This document shows, piece after piece, positions 1-7,868 of a stretch of DNA of 64,000 bases. How positions within the stretch are numbered: position 1 is the stretch's first letter; the number at the start of each line of letters is the position of its first letter. The notes under the pieces were generated by a model. The model saw nothing but the letters and a program-made list of their open reading frames with translations, ran no database searches and was not told the origin of the DNA. The DNA is taken from positions 1 to 64,000 of the forward strand of contig CBINDO010000002.1 in assembly GCA_966249405.1 (NCBI GenBank), given 5' to 3'. Position numbers and translations under genes: made by a program. This stretch comes from SZUA-265 sp966249405. GTDB taxonomy: Bacteria > Myxococcota_A > Polyangia > Polyangiales > Polyangiaceae.

Positions 1-1
1 C

Positions 2-466
2 AGCATTGGTGGTTACGGCAAGTCCTCGACGACCACCGGGTACACCTACCAGTTCGCGGCAGGCAGCACGAAGTACGACGGCGGTTGCGGCTCCGTGTCC
101 AAGAAGCAGAGCGTTTCGCTCAGCGCCGGGAGCTCGGTGGACTGGGGTAACATCGAGATCACCTGTGAGTGTGGCGAAGGCGCCAAATTGAAGATGGTGG
201 GCAACGGCAGTGACAGCGTGTCCGGCACCGTGTCACTCGGCGACCAACAATACGAGCTGACGCCCGTCTCCGAGACGGACAAGTCCTCCCTCGGGTCTGG
301 GCCTGCAGGTTTTCGAGTCGACGCGGGTGGTAAGCCGCGGGGTGCCGTCGAGACGCTGCACCCCGGGCGCGTGTGGTTGAGCAAAGACGTCGAAGGCGCG
401 GAGGCGGACCAGTTGTCGTGCTTGTTCGTCGGGTTGATGCTCTACGTCCCAGCTCGCGAAGATTGA
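2..466 (+). CDS. Truncated gene, probable secreted protein of unknown function (C-terminal part)
   Basis: The frame is open from the window edge to a TGA at 464-466, so the gene starts outside the window. The visible 154 residues are rich in Gly, Ser and Thr. They contain a Cys-x-Cys pair (TCECG) and two other cysteines, and end in a hydrophobic stretch (CLFVGLMLYVP). A GTG at 95 could serve as a start, but the same frame reads as sensible protein upstream of it, so an internal start is unlikely. No family was recognised. The composition suggests an extracytoplasmic protein; this is inference only. Confidence 0.55.
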   Translation, partial: SIGGYGKSSTTTGYTYQFAAGSTKYDGGCGSVSKKQSVSLSAGSSVDWGNIEITCECGEGAKLKMVGNGSDSVSGTVSLGDQQYELTPVSETDKSSLGSGPAGFRVDAGGKPRGAVETLHPGRVWLSKDVEGAEADQLSCLFVGLMLYVPARED

Positions 467-505
467 GGTCACGGGCGCCGTCCGTTTAGGCCGGGGCGAC
501 GCGTC

Positions 506-901
506 TCACCAATCGCCCAGCTTCTCGAGCACGCCGCGGCGCTTGACGATGTTTTTGTAGTCCCATTGAATGGTTTTGGCTTTGCGCAACCATCGCTTCA
601 CGGCGGCGTCGTCGACCTGTGAGACGTCGGTGTATTGGGCTTGGGCCGCTTTGAACTTGCCCTCCACTTCGAGCTCGGGTTCGTCGAAGGACTGGCCGCT
701 CCAAAACAGCAATTGAACGTGCTTCTTCCGAACCCAATAACCGACGACCGGGTTTTCGGCGAGGAACCACACCGGTCCGCCGTGCCATACTTTGCTCTCG
801 GCCTTGGGCATGCCCTTGTCGATGAGTGTGGCGAGGTGTTCGCAGAGCTGTCGTTGTCCGGGCAATTGTGCGGCGTTGTAGTCGGCGATGGACGAGTTCA
901 T
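506..901 (-). CDS. DUF1801 / YdhG-like domain protein
   Basis: This 131-residue protein resembles the small DUF1801 (YdhG, frataxin-fold) family: an N-terminal helix with a QxxLCEHLATLI pattern, then WHGGPVWFLAENPVVGYWVRK and a VQLLFW strand. The biochemical role of the family is not established. I chose ATG at 901 because an AGGA lies about 9 nt upstream; an in-frame start 13 codons earlier would run into the upstream gene. It follows the serine hydrolase gene by only 16 nt on the same strand, so the two are probably co-transcribed from the promoter at 2181-2208. Confidence 0.75.
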   Translation of the reverse strand: MNSSIADYNAAQLPGQRQLCEHLATLIDKGMPKAESKVWHGGPVWFLAENPVVGYWVRKKHVQLLFWSGQSFDEPELEVEGKFKAAQAQYTDVSQVDDAAVKRWLRKAKTIQWDYKNIVKRRGVLEKLGDW

Positions 902-917
902 GTGGGGTCCTGCTCTA

Positions 918-2144
918 TCACCGAACCAGCTCCGTCCCAAGCGCGTGGAACTGGCTGATGGCTTCGTAGACCGACATTCCGATGCCGCGGGCGAACTGCT
1001 GGCGGTCGAGCATGTTGTGGCACAAGAACACCATCACCGTGCCGTTGGTGGGATCGGCCTGCCACCAGCCGCCGAAGCCCCCGGGCCAGCCGACGGTCCC
1101 TTCTCCGCCACGGCAGATCGTCGGAAGACAACGCCGAGGCTCCATGACCACGGCCACGCCCAGCCCGAAGCCGTGGCCGGCGGCAAACAGTGGCATTTCT
1201 CCGACCAGCGAGCGAGTACGTTGGTCGGCCGTTAGACGGTTCGTAGTCATCGACTTCAAGGTCTCTGGTTGCAGCAGGCGGACCCCATCGACACTCCCGT
1301 TTTCGGCGAACAGGCGGGCGAAACGGCCGAAGTCGAGGACGGTGGACCACAACCCTTGACCCCCCGAGAAGAAGTTCATGCCTTCCGGGCGAACCGCCAC
1401 CGTCGAGCCGCCCGGGCACGTTGTTAGTGGCATCAGGGCGCCCGAGGCGTCGAAGCCGACCAAACCCGCTTTCCGGTTCGCGTGGGCTGCCGACACAGTA
1501 AAGCCGGTGTCGGTCATGCCGAGAGGGCCGAACACTCGGCGGCGCAGAATCTCCGACAGCGGCGCGTCTTCGATGCGCTCCAGCAACATGCCGAGCAGAT
1601 CCGTCGAGTGACCGTAACGAAGCGCGCTTCCGGGCTGCTGCAGCAAGGGCAGAGACGCCAGTCGCTCGATCCATGCGTCGGGTGTCAGCGGGTTGTCGAT
1701 GTCTGCGCCCAACGTCTGAGCGTAAGCTGCCGCGATCGGGCCGTGGTGGAAAGGCCCGTAGGTGAATCCCGCGCGGTGAGTGAGCAGGTCTTCGAACGTG
1801 ATTGGCCGGTGCGCGGGCTCCGTGTCCTCGAGCGGCCCCTCCGGCGCGCGAAGGACGAGCATGTTCCGAAACTCGGGTGCCCAGCGGGTGATCGGTTCTT
1901 CCAACGCCAAGCGCCGTTCGTCGACCAGCATCAATGCCGCGACGGAGGTGACAGGCTTGGTCAACGACGCGATGCGAAATATCGTGTTCGGCATCACGGG
2001 TTTTGGTGTCTCGATGCCTTGGACCCCTGCGCAAGTTGCCGCGACGAGCTCTCCGCGTTTCCAGATGGCAGTGGCAACGCCCGCCAATTTGCCCGCGTCC
2101 ACGTAGGTCTGCAGGGCCGAGTCGATGGCCGCATTTTTAATCAT
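918..2144 (-). CDS. Serine hydrolase, beta-lactamase (class C / esterase) family
   Basis: The 408-residue protein has the penicillin-binding-protein/class C fold signatures: the nucleophile motif SLTK at residues 60-63, a Tyr-x-Ser motif (YGHS, 177-180) acting as general base, and a C-terminal WPGGFGGWW segment in place of KTG. These features match EstB-like esterases and other beta-lactamase-related hydrolases, many of which act on esters or peptides rather than antibiotics. No signal peptide is visible, so it is probably cytoplasmic. It is transcribed divergently from a TetR repressor and leads a two-gene operon with the DUF1801 protein. The substrate cannot be read from the sequence. Confidence 0.87.
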   Translation of the reverse strand: MIKNAAIDSALQTYVDAGKLAGVATAIWKRGELVAATCAGVQGIETPKPVMPNTIFRIASLTKPVTSVAALMLVDERRLALEEPITRWAPEFRNMLVLRAPEGPLEDTEPAHRPITFEDLLTHRAGFTYGPFHHGPIAAAYAQTLGADIDNPLTPDAWIERLASLPLLQQPGSALRYGHSTDLLGMLLERIEDAPLSEILRRRVFGPLGMTDTGFTVSAAHANRKAGLVGFDASGALMPLTTCPGGSTVAVRPEGMNFFSGGQGLWSTVLDFGRFARLFAENGSVDGVRLLQPETLKSMTTNRLTADQRTRSLVGEMPLFAAGHGFGLGVAVVMEPRRCLPTICRGGEGTVGWPGGFGGWWQADPTNGTVMVFLCHNMLDRQQFARGIGMSVYEAISQFHALGTELVR

Positions 2145-2180
2145 TTCGGATACTTGTGCCCTTCAGAATAAAAGAATACC

Positions 2181-2208
2181 ATTATAAAATAAATTGTCAA
2201 TCTGACAA
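2181..2208 (-). promoter_or_regulatory. Sigma-70-type promoter for the serine hydrolase operon
   Basis: Read on the minus strand there is a TTGTCA (2208-2203), a 16-bp spacer and a perfect TATAAT (2186-2181). This sits about 37 bp upstream of the hydrolase ATG, in an unusually AT-rich pocket of a GC-rich sequence. The -35 hexamer is part of the palindrome at 2194-2208. Confidence 0.7.
2194..2208. promoter_or_regulatory. Probable TetR-family operator palindrome
   Basis: TTGTCA-ATC-TGACAA is a perfect 6-bp inverted repeat with a 3-bp centre. It overlaps the -35 box of the minus-strand promoter and lies 15-29 bp upstream of the tetR ATG. A repressor bound here could therefore block both divergent units, the usual arrangement for TetR-regulated enzyme genes. 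Confidence 0.6.
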
Positions 2209-2222
2209 ACACGACTCTTGCC

Positions 2223-2831
2223 ATGTGTGCCCAGCCAACTTCTCCGTCTCGTCGCAAGCAGCCCAAGGGTGACAAGCGGCTGCGTACGCGCCGTAAGTTA
2301 CTGCAAGCCGCGCGCGAGCTGGTGCGTGAGAAAGGTTACGCTCACACCACCATGCAAGACGTGGCCCAGCGCGCTGGCATGACGAGCGGCGCCATTTACG
2401 GCAACTTCAAGAACCGCGACGAACTCTTCATCGCATTGGCGGACGAGTATTGGGGCCCAATCAAGGCCGAATTTCCCGCCGGGTCCAGCTTTGCCGAGCA
2501 GATGCAGGCTCTCGCAAGGGCCACGTTGGCGGCCGTCCCGGAGCGGGCCACCGCAGCGGTGGGGGCGTTGACCGGGCGAGCATACGCGTTGACACACTCC
2601 GAAGTGCGGGAGCGCGTGCAAGAACTGACGGCTCGAGCTTACTCCGACGGAGCCGCTTGGCTGACGGGGGTGACGCGGTCCGAGGAGTTACCGATGCCGC
2701 CGGAGGTGCTGGTGCGTGTCATTCACGCCTTGACTGACGGGCTGCTGTTTCAGCGCATCATGACGCCAGAGCTGGTTCCCGACGAAGTGTTCTACGCTGC
2801 GTTTGCCGCGTTGGCGCGGAGGGGGCCATGA
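2223..2831 (+). CDS. TetR/AcrR family transcriptional repressor
   Basis: This 202-residue protein has the N-terminal TetR DNA-binding domain at about residues 17-65. The helix-turn-helix reads MQDVAQRAGMTSGAIYGNF, followed by the typical KNRDELF. The C-terminal half is a variable alpha-helical ligand-binding domain. It is divergent from the serine hydrolase-DUF1801 operon with only 78 bp between the two starts, which hold a palindrome suited to its binding. It probably represses that operon and itself until an unknown small ligand binds. Confidence 0.9.
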   Translation: MCAQPTSPSRRKQPKGDKRLRTRRKLLQAARELVREKGYAHTTMQDVAQRAGMTSGAIYGNFKNRDELFIALADEYWGPIKAEFPAGSSFAEQMQALARATLAAVPERATAAVGALTGRAYALTHSEVRERVQELTARAYSDGAAWLTGVTRSEELPMPPEVLVRVIHALTDGLLFQRIMTPELVPDEVFYAAFAALARRGP

Positions 2832-2868
2832 ACGTTGCTGGGATCGCTGACGAGGAGGGCTCTATGTC

Positions 2869-3918
2869 TCACTGTGCGAGGAGCTGACGCGCCTTGTCCG
2901 CCAGCCGCCCGCGCTCATGAGTGCGCAAAACTCTGGCTGCAAGGGACCGTGCTCTTTGATGCTGACCCGAACGCTCGAGGGCCTCGAGTCGGATCAAGAG
3001 CGCCTCGACTTCGAACTGCCGGTTCTCAGCGTCCCAAGCGTAGCCGTCAATCAAGCGCAGCGCCTCGTGCGGTCTGCCTTCGCGCAGCGCCGCCCAAGAC
3101 CTGTCGACCAGCGCCAGCTCCCGACTGCGCTCGACCGTCGATGGCGTGGAACTCGTGGTCGAGGTCTCGACGGCGCGACCCGGGCGAGGCACGGGGACCA
3201 CGCGGTGGGAGTTGAATGTCTCGGCGGCACTCGAAGGGGCGGTGCTGGTCGAAGGCGCGGTGCTGGTCGAAGGCGCGGTGGTGGTCGAACGGGGTGAGAC
3301 GATTGCGTCGTGGGGTGAAGCTGGGACCAGGGGCGCCCCATCCCGAGGCGTCGCGACGTCGGTGGCTGCCGCCGTTGGGCTTGGCGGCGCGAGCGGCGTC
3401 GCAGTGTGACTCGAGGCGGTGAGACTCGAGGCCGTGAGACTCGAGGCCGTGGTCGCAACTGCGCCGTTCGGTGGCGCGCCGTTCGAAGTCAACTGATACC
3501 CGCCCACCCCCACCGCGGCGACGACCGCGCCCACGCCCGTCCACTTGGCGACGACGGCAAGCAGCACGGAACTCGCGCCGAACTTCGACGCCAGGCCGGC
3601 AGCGCCAGTAACCACGGCTGCTCCCGACGCCGTGGCGGCGGTCGCCGTCGTTGCGCCGGAGGCGGCCGTGCCGATCGCGCTCCCCGACGCCGCGTGAGCG
3701 CTCGCTGCCAGTGAGACAGGCGGGGCGCTCGTGGTTGCGGCCGTGCTTGCAGCCGCTGTCTGAGCCAACCCGGACGCAGCGCCGCCCGCTGCGGCCAAAA
3801 GAACCGCGACCTTAGCTCGATGTTTGGCCGTCGCGGATGGACGCTCCTCTGCGCCGGCGCGGGCCAGAGCCCCGAGCGGCGAGCGCTCCTCGTCCAACCA
3901 ACGTTTCGGATCGGTCAT
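2869..3918 (-). CDS. Membrane anti-sigma-like partner with C-terminal TPR segment
   Basis: The 349-residue protein has a short cytoplasmic start (MTDPKRWLDEERSPLGALAR), a long Ala/Gly/Thr-rich region with hydrophobic stretches at about 36-56 and 115-145 (SSVLLAVVAKWTGVGAVVAAV), and a Thr/Ser/Pro linker. It ends in a helical segment (about 265-349) resembling tetratricopeptide repeats. Its ATG overlaps the TGA of the ECF sigma gene by 4 bp, so translation is probably coupled. This arrangement is common in myxobacteria, where such proteins are presumed to sequester the sigma factor at the membrane. No zinc anti-sigma motif is visible. The linker is encoded by tandem repeats. Confidence 0.65.
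   Translation of the reverse strand: MTDPKRWLDEERSPLGALARAGAEERPSATAKHRAKVAVLLAAAGGAASGLAQTAAASTAATTSAPPVSLAASAHAASGSAIGTAASGATTATAATASGAAVVTGAAGLASKFGASSVLLAVVAKWTGVGAVVAAVGVGGYQLTSNGAPPNGAVATTASSLTASSLTASSHTATPLAPPSPTAAATDVATPRDGAPLVPASPHDAIVSPRSTTTAPSTSTAPSTSTAPSSAAETFNSHRVVPVPRPGRAVETSTTSSTPSTVERSRELALVDRSWAALREGRPHEALRLIDGYAWDAENRQFEVEALLIRLEALERSGQHQRARSLAARVLRTHERGRLADKARQLLAQ
3241..3294. repeat. 18-bp tandem repeat, three copies
   Basis: Units at 3241-3258, 3259-3276 (identical) and 3277-3294 (diverged) encode part of the Thr/Ser/Ala/Pro linker of the anti-sigma-like protein. A still more diverged copy may precede them. Such repeats can change linker length by slippage. Confidence 0.85.
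3404..3448. repeat. 15-bp tandem repeat, three copies
   Basis: The units 3404-3418, 3419-3433 and 3434-3448 differ by only a few bases and encode repeats of TASSL-type residues in the linker of the anti-sigma-like protein. Two copies contain the GTGAGAC heptamer that recurs through the window. Confidence 0.85.
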
Positions 3919-4553
3919 GGCGTGCCCTCCGCGACGGCGTGGCCCAGGTAGCGTTTGGCAATCCGCTCGAACTCGTCCCGTGCTTTGCGTAAACGCGACG
4001 CGACCGTACCGCGTGGGATCCCGGCGAGGTCGGCGATTTCTTGCGACGTCATTTGTTCGAGTTCGTAGAGCACGAGTGTGGTGCGTAGCTCAAGCGGAAG
4101 CTGCGCGAGGATTTCGTCCAACAGGGCGCGCGACTGGTGACCGGACAACAACGTCTCTGGATCGCTAGTGCAGGGGGCTTGCAGCTCGTGTTCGGTGTCT
4201 CCGAGTTCGATGTGCGCGCTCCGCTTCTTGCAGCTCGCGCGGTATCGTGCCGCCCAGTTGAGGGCACAGCCGTACAAGAAGGAGCGTTCGGAGCCTGGCC
4301 GAATCTGCTCTTGCTTGGTACACGCAAGCAGGAACACCTGCTGCGCTGCATCGTCAGCATCCGGGACGGGCAGGCCCAGTCGTCGAAGCAGACGCCATAC
4401 GAAGTCGAAGTGTTCGTCGACGAGGCGAGTCAGCGCCGACGCAGACGGCTCGGGCGCAGTGTCAGTCGCTGGAGGATTGGACGACGCAGCCGCCAACGAC
4501 CCGTTAATCAACGGGAACGATGTCGATTCGGGCCGGGGCGGCGAACTAAACAT
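3915..4553 (-). CDS. ECF-type RNA polymerase sigma factor
   Basis: This 212-residue protein has a sigma region 2 (about residues 45-110) with DADDAAQQVFLLA in place of the usual DAEDxxQexFl. A region 4 helix-turn-helix lies near the C-terminus (MTSQEIADLAGIPRGTVASR). The ATG at 4553 gives a Pro/Ser-rich leader of about 40 residues; starts further upstream are possible and no strong ribosome site decides. It overlaps the membrane partner gene by 4 bp and is divergent from the lipoprotein/OMP group starting at 4816, a plausible target. No ECF -35/-10 consensus could be identified with certainty in the 262-bp gap. Confidence 0.85.
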   Translation of the reverse strand: MFSSPPRPESTSFPLINGSLAAASSNPPATDTAPEPSASALTRLVDEHFDFVWRLLRRLGLPVPDADDAAQQVFLLACTKQEQIRPGSERSFLYGCALNWAARYRASCKKRSAHIELGDTEHELQAPCTSDPETLLSGHQSRALLDEILAQLPLELRTTLVLYELEQMTSQEIADLAGIPRGTVASRLRKARDEFERIAKRYLGHAVAEGTP

Positions 4554-4815
4554 GCGTAGCACGTGAAGGTTATCTTTTCGCGCGCTCGTTCTGATCGTGC
4601 TTTTTGGACCGAACCGTGGGTTGGGCGGTGGAAAGGCCAAAATGGCGCTTGGTCATGCGGCCAGCTGCCGTGCACTTCGGGGCGCGACCGACCAATCGTG
4701 CCGACGGTCGCGATTGCTCGATCAGTTCGCGGAGGGCTGAAGATTACTCGACGTGAATCACGACGAGACACAACCAAACCAAGCAAATCACAACCCTATC
4801 AACGAGGTCCAAGTC

Positions 4816-5745
4816 ATGCACAACAGAATTACGTCACTAGTTACATTGATCGCAGCGTTCATCGGTCCAATCGCTTGTTCGGACGCGGGTGATACCCAAG
4901 CCGATAGCCGTGGCCGAGACTCCCAAGCGCTCTCGGCCTCGGGAGACACGCGCGACGCCGTCGTCGAATCGAGTCCAGCGGCTAGCTTCACCATCGGCAC
5001 CGCGGGGAGCGGCGGCTCGACCTTGGGCATCGAGTTGTCTCCAGGCGCGACCGTGGAGCCCGCGATCACCTCCGTGATACAAAACGAAACCGCGATAGTC
5101 GGCACGTTAACGCCCGGCGCGACGGTAAGCGGTGGTCCCTTGGTAGTCGACGACGTCGAGGAGGGCGAGCTCAGTGGCACCATCTCTTGGGGTGACGCGG
5201 ACGCTGGCGTCGAGGTGCACCTCGGTGGTTCGCTCGACGACGCGTGCGCATCGCTCCGGAGTGCTTGCCTTGCGGCGGGGGAAAGCGAATCCAGTTGCGA
5301 TGATCTGGTCGAACAGTGTGAAGAAGCGATCGCGAACCCCGCGCCCGAGACCGACGTCATCGGTTTTGTTTCCGATTGCGACGAGATGGGCGCTAGTTGC
5401 CGCGCAGCCGGGGTGCCAGAGGAGGAATGCGAGCAGGCCGTAGCGGTATGCCGTAACCAGGACGCCGGGACGGAGCCGCCGCCCGCGATGATCGTCACCG
5501 ATTGTGACGATCTGCGGGATAGTTGTGCAGCTGCCGGGCTCTCCGAGCAAGAATGCGATGGTGTCGTCGAAGCGTGTGAGAACCCGGCACCTGCTTCGGA
5601 GCCGGCGATCGGGCTTGGCCTCGATTGCGACGCCGTACTGGCGGCGTGTGTCTCGTACGGAATCGCCGAGGAAGAATGCCTGGCCGTGAAAGCAGAATGC
5701 GAAGCAGACGTTACGACCGGTGAGAACGCCATCCAACTGAAATAG
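4816..5745 (+). CDS. Lipoprotein with four C-x6-C-x9-C-x6-C modules
   Basis: The 309-residue protein starts at ATG 4816, preceded by GAGG 8 nt upstream. It begins with a lipoprotein signal peptide ending in the lipobox GPIAC. A middle beta-rich part (about 55-140) has two GATV-containing segments. The C-terminal half carries four copies of a 25-residue module with strictly spaced cysteines (C-x6-C-x9-C-x6-C), each starting with a Cys-Asp-type pair and containing acidic EEEC-like residues. The pattern suggests disulfide-stapled helical hairpins. I recognise no named family. The 7187-7720 lipoprotein carries two copies of the same module, with a beta-barrel-like protein gene between them, suggesting one envelope complex. 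Confidence 0.8.
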   Translation: MHNRITSLVTLIAAFIGPIACSDAGDTQADSRGRDSQALSASGDTRDAVVESSPAASFTIGTAGSGGSTLGIELSPGATVEPAITSVIQNETAIVGTLTPGATVSGGPLVVDDVEEGELSGTISWGDADAGVEVHLGGSLDDACASLRSACLAAGESESSCDDLVEQCEEAIANPAPETDVIGFVSDCDEMGASCRAAGVPEEECEQAVAVCRNQDAGTEPPPAMIVTDCDDLRDSCAAAGLSEQECDGVVEACENPAPASEPAIGLGLDCDAVLAACVSYGIAEEECLAVKAECEADVTTGENAIQLK

Positions 5746-5909
5746 AGCGACCCACGGTGAGCGCACCTTGGTTGCAGTTAGTTAACGCGGTGGAACGTCC
5801 GCTTCCACGTTGCCCCGGGTTGTCGCTTCGTGCGGTAGCCTGGGTTTCGGCATTGGATCTGCGCTGATTGGGACTCGCAATGAAGCGCAAATGACGTTAT
5901 GGGGGAGTG

Positions 5910-7145
5910 ATGCGGAGCTACGGAGGGAGGAGCGTCGTCTTTGGGGTTGCGGTAGGCTGCTTCGTCGGGCAAGCGCACGGGCAGGAGCTCTCGCAGTTTG
6001 CGTACCAGAGTCCGCCCGGTTGTCCGCAACGAGCCGAGTTTCTGGCTCGCGTGCACGCGCGTCAGTCTGCTCTCACTGCTGGACAAATCGACGCAGCGCT
6101 TGGCGATCTGTTGGCCCACGTCGAGGTCGAACCTTCCGGTAAGACGGGGAGGCTCGAGTTCCGCGACGAGCTCGTCGCGTCGCGCCACGTCGCGGCGAAC
6201 AACTGCGACGAAGTGGTAACCGGCCTCGCGTTGATAGCCGGGGTTTCGCTCGAACGCCCCATGAGCACGCTCGAGAGCTCGAATCAGCGTGGTGGGACGC
6301 CACGCGCGCCAGCCGCGGGCGACGTCGCCGCAGCGGATCCTGACGGCGCGAGTGGACAAAGCGCAAACTTTCTCGAGACCACTACCGCCCCGAGTGCTGG
6401 CTCCGGGCTGGGCGTCGCGCCGACCCCTTCTGCGGCAGTGGCCGCGTCGACCACCGAACGACCAGCGAGCACGGGGGTGACGCGTCGCAGCGGTCCATCG
6501 GAAGGCCGCATCGCACCGGCATTGCGACCCTCGGACTCGAGCTCGCCACGTGACGCAGCGGCTGAGATCGACGCTGACGACGCCGTGGGCGTTCGCGATG
6601 GTCAAGTGCAGGATGGCGCATGGAACGTTGGGTTCGGGGTCGGCGCCGGCGCGTGGACGGCGTTCGAACGGCCGCAGTTTCGCGCGGCTGGTTTCGTTGA
6701 GCTGGCGCCACGCTCGGACGCTTGGACCTTGCGAGTGACCGGCTTCGCTTCGCCTGCGACGGCGACGGACGAAAACTGGGGCGTCGACTGGACGGTATAC
6801 GGTGGACGCGTCGAGACCTGTCCGGTCAGCTGGCGATACGGCTGGAGCCTCGGTGGGTGTGTGATGGGTGAACTAGGGATGGTCGGCGTCGAGGGCCGCT
6901 CCCACGTTGGGGGCGCAGTCCGGGATGAGCGGTTGTTGTGGGCCGACGCGGGCATCGGCGTGCGCGGGAGCTCTCCTTCCGCCTGGGGACTGAACCTGGA
7001 GGCGCAACTCGGCGTGGCGGTGCCGTTCACTCGTTACGAGTGGAAGTTCGAGTCCCCCGCCGCGACGTTGGGCAATGTACCTGCGGCGACGTTGTTTCTC
7101 GAGTTGGGTCTCCGATTTCGGCCGGGGTCCGGCCGAGCGGAGTGA
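5910..7145 (+). CDS. Probable outer-membrane beta-barrel protein with periplasmic N-domain
   Basis: The 411-residue protein starts with a signal peptide (MRSYGGRSVVFGVAVGCFVG, cleavage after AHG). An N-terminal domain with two cysteines (PPGCPQRAEFLARV and NNCDEVVTGLAL) follows, then a Pro/Ala/Thr-rich linker (about 115-225). The C-terminal 180 residues alternate hydrophobic and glycine-rich strands and end in ATLFLELGLRFRPG, as in outer-membrane barrels. This N-domain/linker/barrel layout is frequent in myxobacterial hypothetical proteins. GTG 5907 and ATG 5910 are both possible starts; GGGGGA lies immediately upstream. It sits between two lipoproteins that share a cysteine module. Confidence 0.65.
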   Translation: MRSYGGRSVVFGVAVGCFVGQAHGQELSQFAYQSPPGCPQRAEFLARVHARQSALTAGQIDAALGDLLAHVEVEPSGKTGRLEFRDELVASRHVAANNCDEVVTGLALIAGVSLERPMSTLESSNQRGGTPRAPAAGDVAAADPDGASGQSANFLETTTAPSAGSGLGVAPTPSAAVAASTTERPASTGVTRRSGPSEGRIAPALRPSDSSSPRDAAAEIDADDAVGVRDGQVQDGAWNVGFGVGAGAWTAFERPQFRAAGFVELAPRSDAWTLRVTGFASPATATDENWGVDWTVYGGRVETCPVSWRYGWSLGGCVMGELGMVGVEGRSHVGGAVRDERLLWADAGIGVRGSSPSAWGLNLEAQLGVAVPFTRYEWKFESPAATLGNVPAATLFLELGLRFRPGSGRAE

Positions 7146-7186
7146 ACATGGCGAGGCGAACCGACGTTTCGCGGAGAGGTGAGGCA

Positions 7187-7720
7187 ATGGGCAGTTTCGA
7201 GAACGAGGTAACTTCGAGGGTGGGGTCACGGAACGGAGCCATGGGGCCCACGACGGGTCGGTCTCGGTTTGGAAACCTTAAAAACGGCGCCCTGCTTTGC
7301 GCGGCGTCGTGGTTGGCATGGGGCTGCGAAACTCAAACGGTCTTGTTGGGCAGCGGCAACGACGCCGACGCGGCAGCGATGACCTCGGAGCGAGGTTCTA
7401 CGCAGGTCCGCGCCACCTCGTCGGCCGACCAAACGGCGCTTTCCAGCGCGGGTTCGGACGGTGCGACGTGTGACGGCGATTACGCGAGTTGTCTGGAGCA
7501 CCAGGGGGGCGCCATGTGCACGAACGTGCTCATCTTCTGTCGGATTGCACCGGCCGACGGCGGTACACTCGAATGCGACGAAGTGAACGACGCGTGTAGC
7601 CAGCTCGGCTATTCTGCCGCAGAATGCAGCGCCGCAGTCGAAGTATGTGAAGAAGGAGGGGCATTCATGATCATACCAGGCGACGAAGTCACGCTGAGCG
7701 GGGACTTTACGGGACTATAG
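7187..7720 (+). CDS. Lipoprotein with two C-x6-C-x8/9-C-x6-C modules
   Basis: The protein is 177 residues from ATG 7187, chosen because GGAGAGG lies 7 nt upstream. ATG 7241 would give a more typical 28-residue signal peptide and cannot be excluded. The lipobox is LAWGC. After a Ser/Ala/Thr linker come two cysteine modules: C-x6-C-x8-C-x6-C, then C-x6-C-x9-C-x6-C starting ECDEVNDAC. They are closely similar to the four modules in the 4816-5745 lipoprotein. The gene follows the beta-barrel gene directly and probably belongs to the same transcription unit. Function unknown. Confidence 0.7.
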   Translation: MGSFENEVTSRVGSRNGAMGPTTGRSRFGNLKNGALLCAASWLAWGCETQTVLLGSGNDADAAAMTSERGSTQVRATSSADQTALSSAGSDGATCDGDYASCLEHQGGAMCTNVLIFCRIAPADGGTLECDEVNDACSQLGYSAAECSAAVEVCEEGGAFMIIPGDEVTLSGDFTGL

Positions 7721-7760
7721 ACCTCGAGCGGCGCAAGCCGCAGGCGAACGCCAACCAAAG

Positions 7761-7822
7761 TTTGCTCGTCATGCGAGTGCGAGCAAAGTGAAGGCCCCAC
7801 GTCGTCGTTCGACTTGGGGCCT
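7761..7822. terminator. Two adjacent hairpins between convergent genes
   Basis: The first hairpin is 7761-7787, an 8-bp stem TTTGCTCG/CGAGCAAA. The second is 7792-7822, AGGCCCCA/TGGGGCCT with an inner 4-bp GTCG/CGAC stem. They lie between the ends of the + strand lipoprotein gene (7720) and the - strand CotH-like gene (7869). No T-run follows, so they may act as bidirectional attenuating structures rather than classic intrinsic terminators. Confidence 0.6.
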
Positions 7823-7868
7823 CGGTGTTGCGTGAAGTAGTGGATGGGGGTTCCAGAACGGACTGGGC

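Noticed and set aside
918..2144. Serine hydrolase as an antibiotic-resistance beta-lactamase
   Set aside because: It lacks a signal peptide and the KTG motif and has the Tyr-x-Ser and Trp-Gly-rich features of EstB-like esterases; resistance cannot be claimed.
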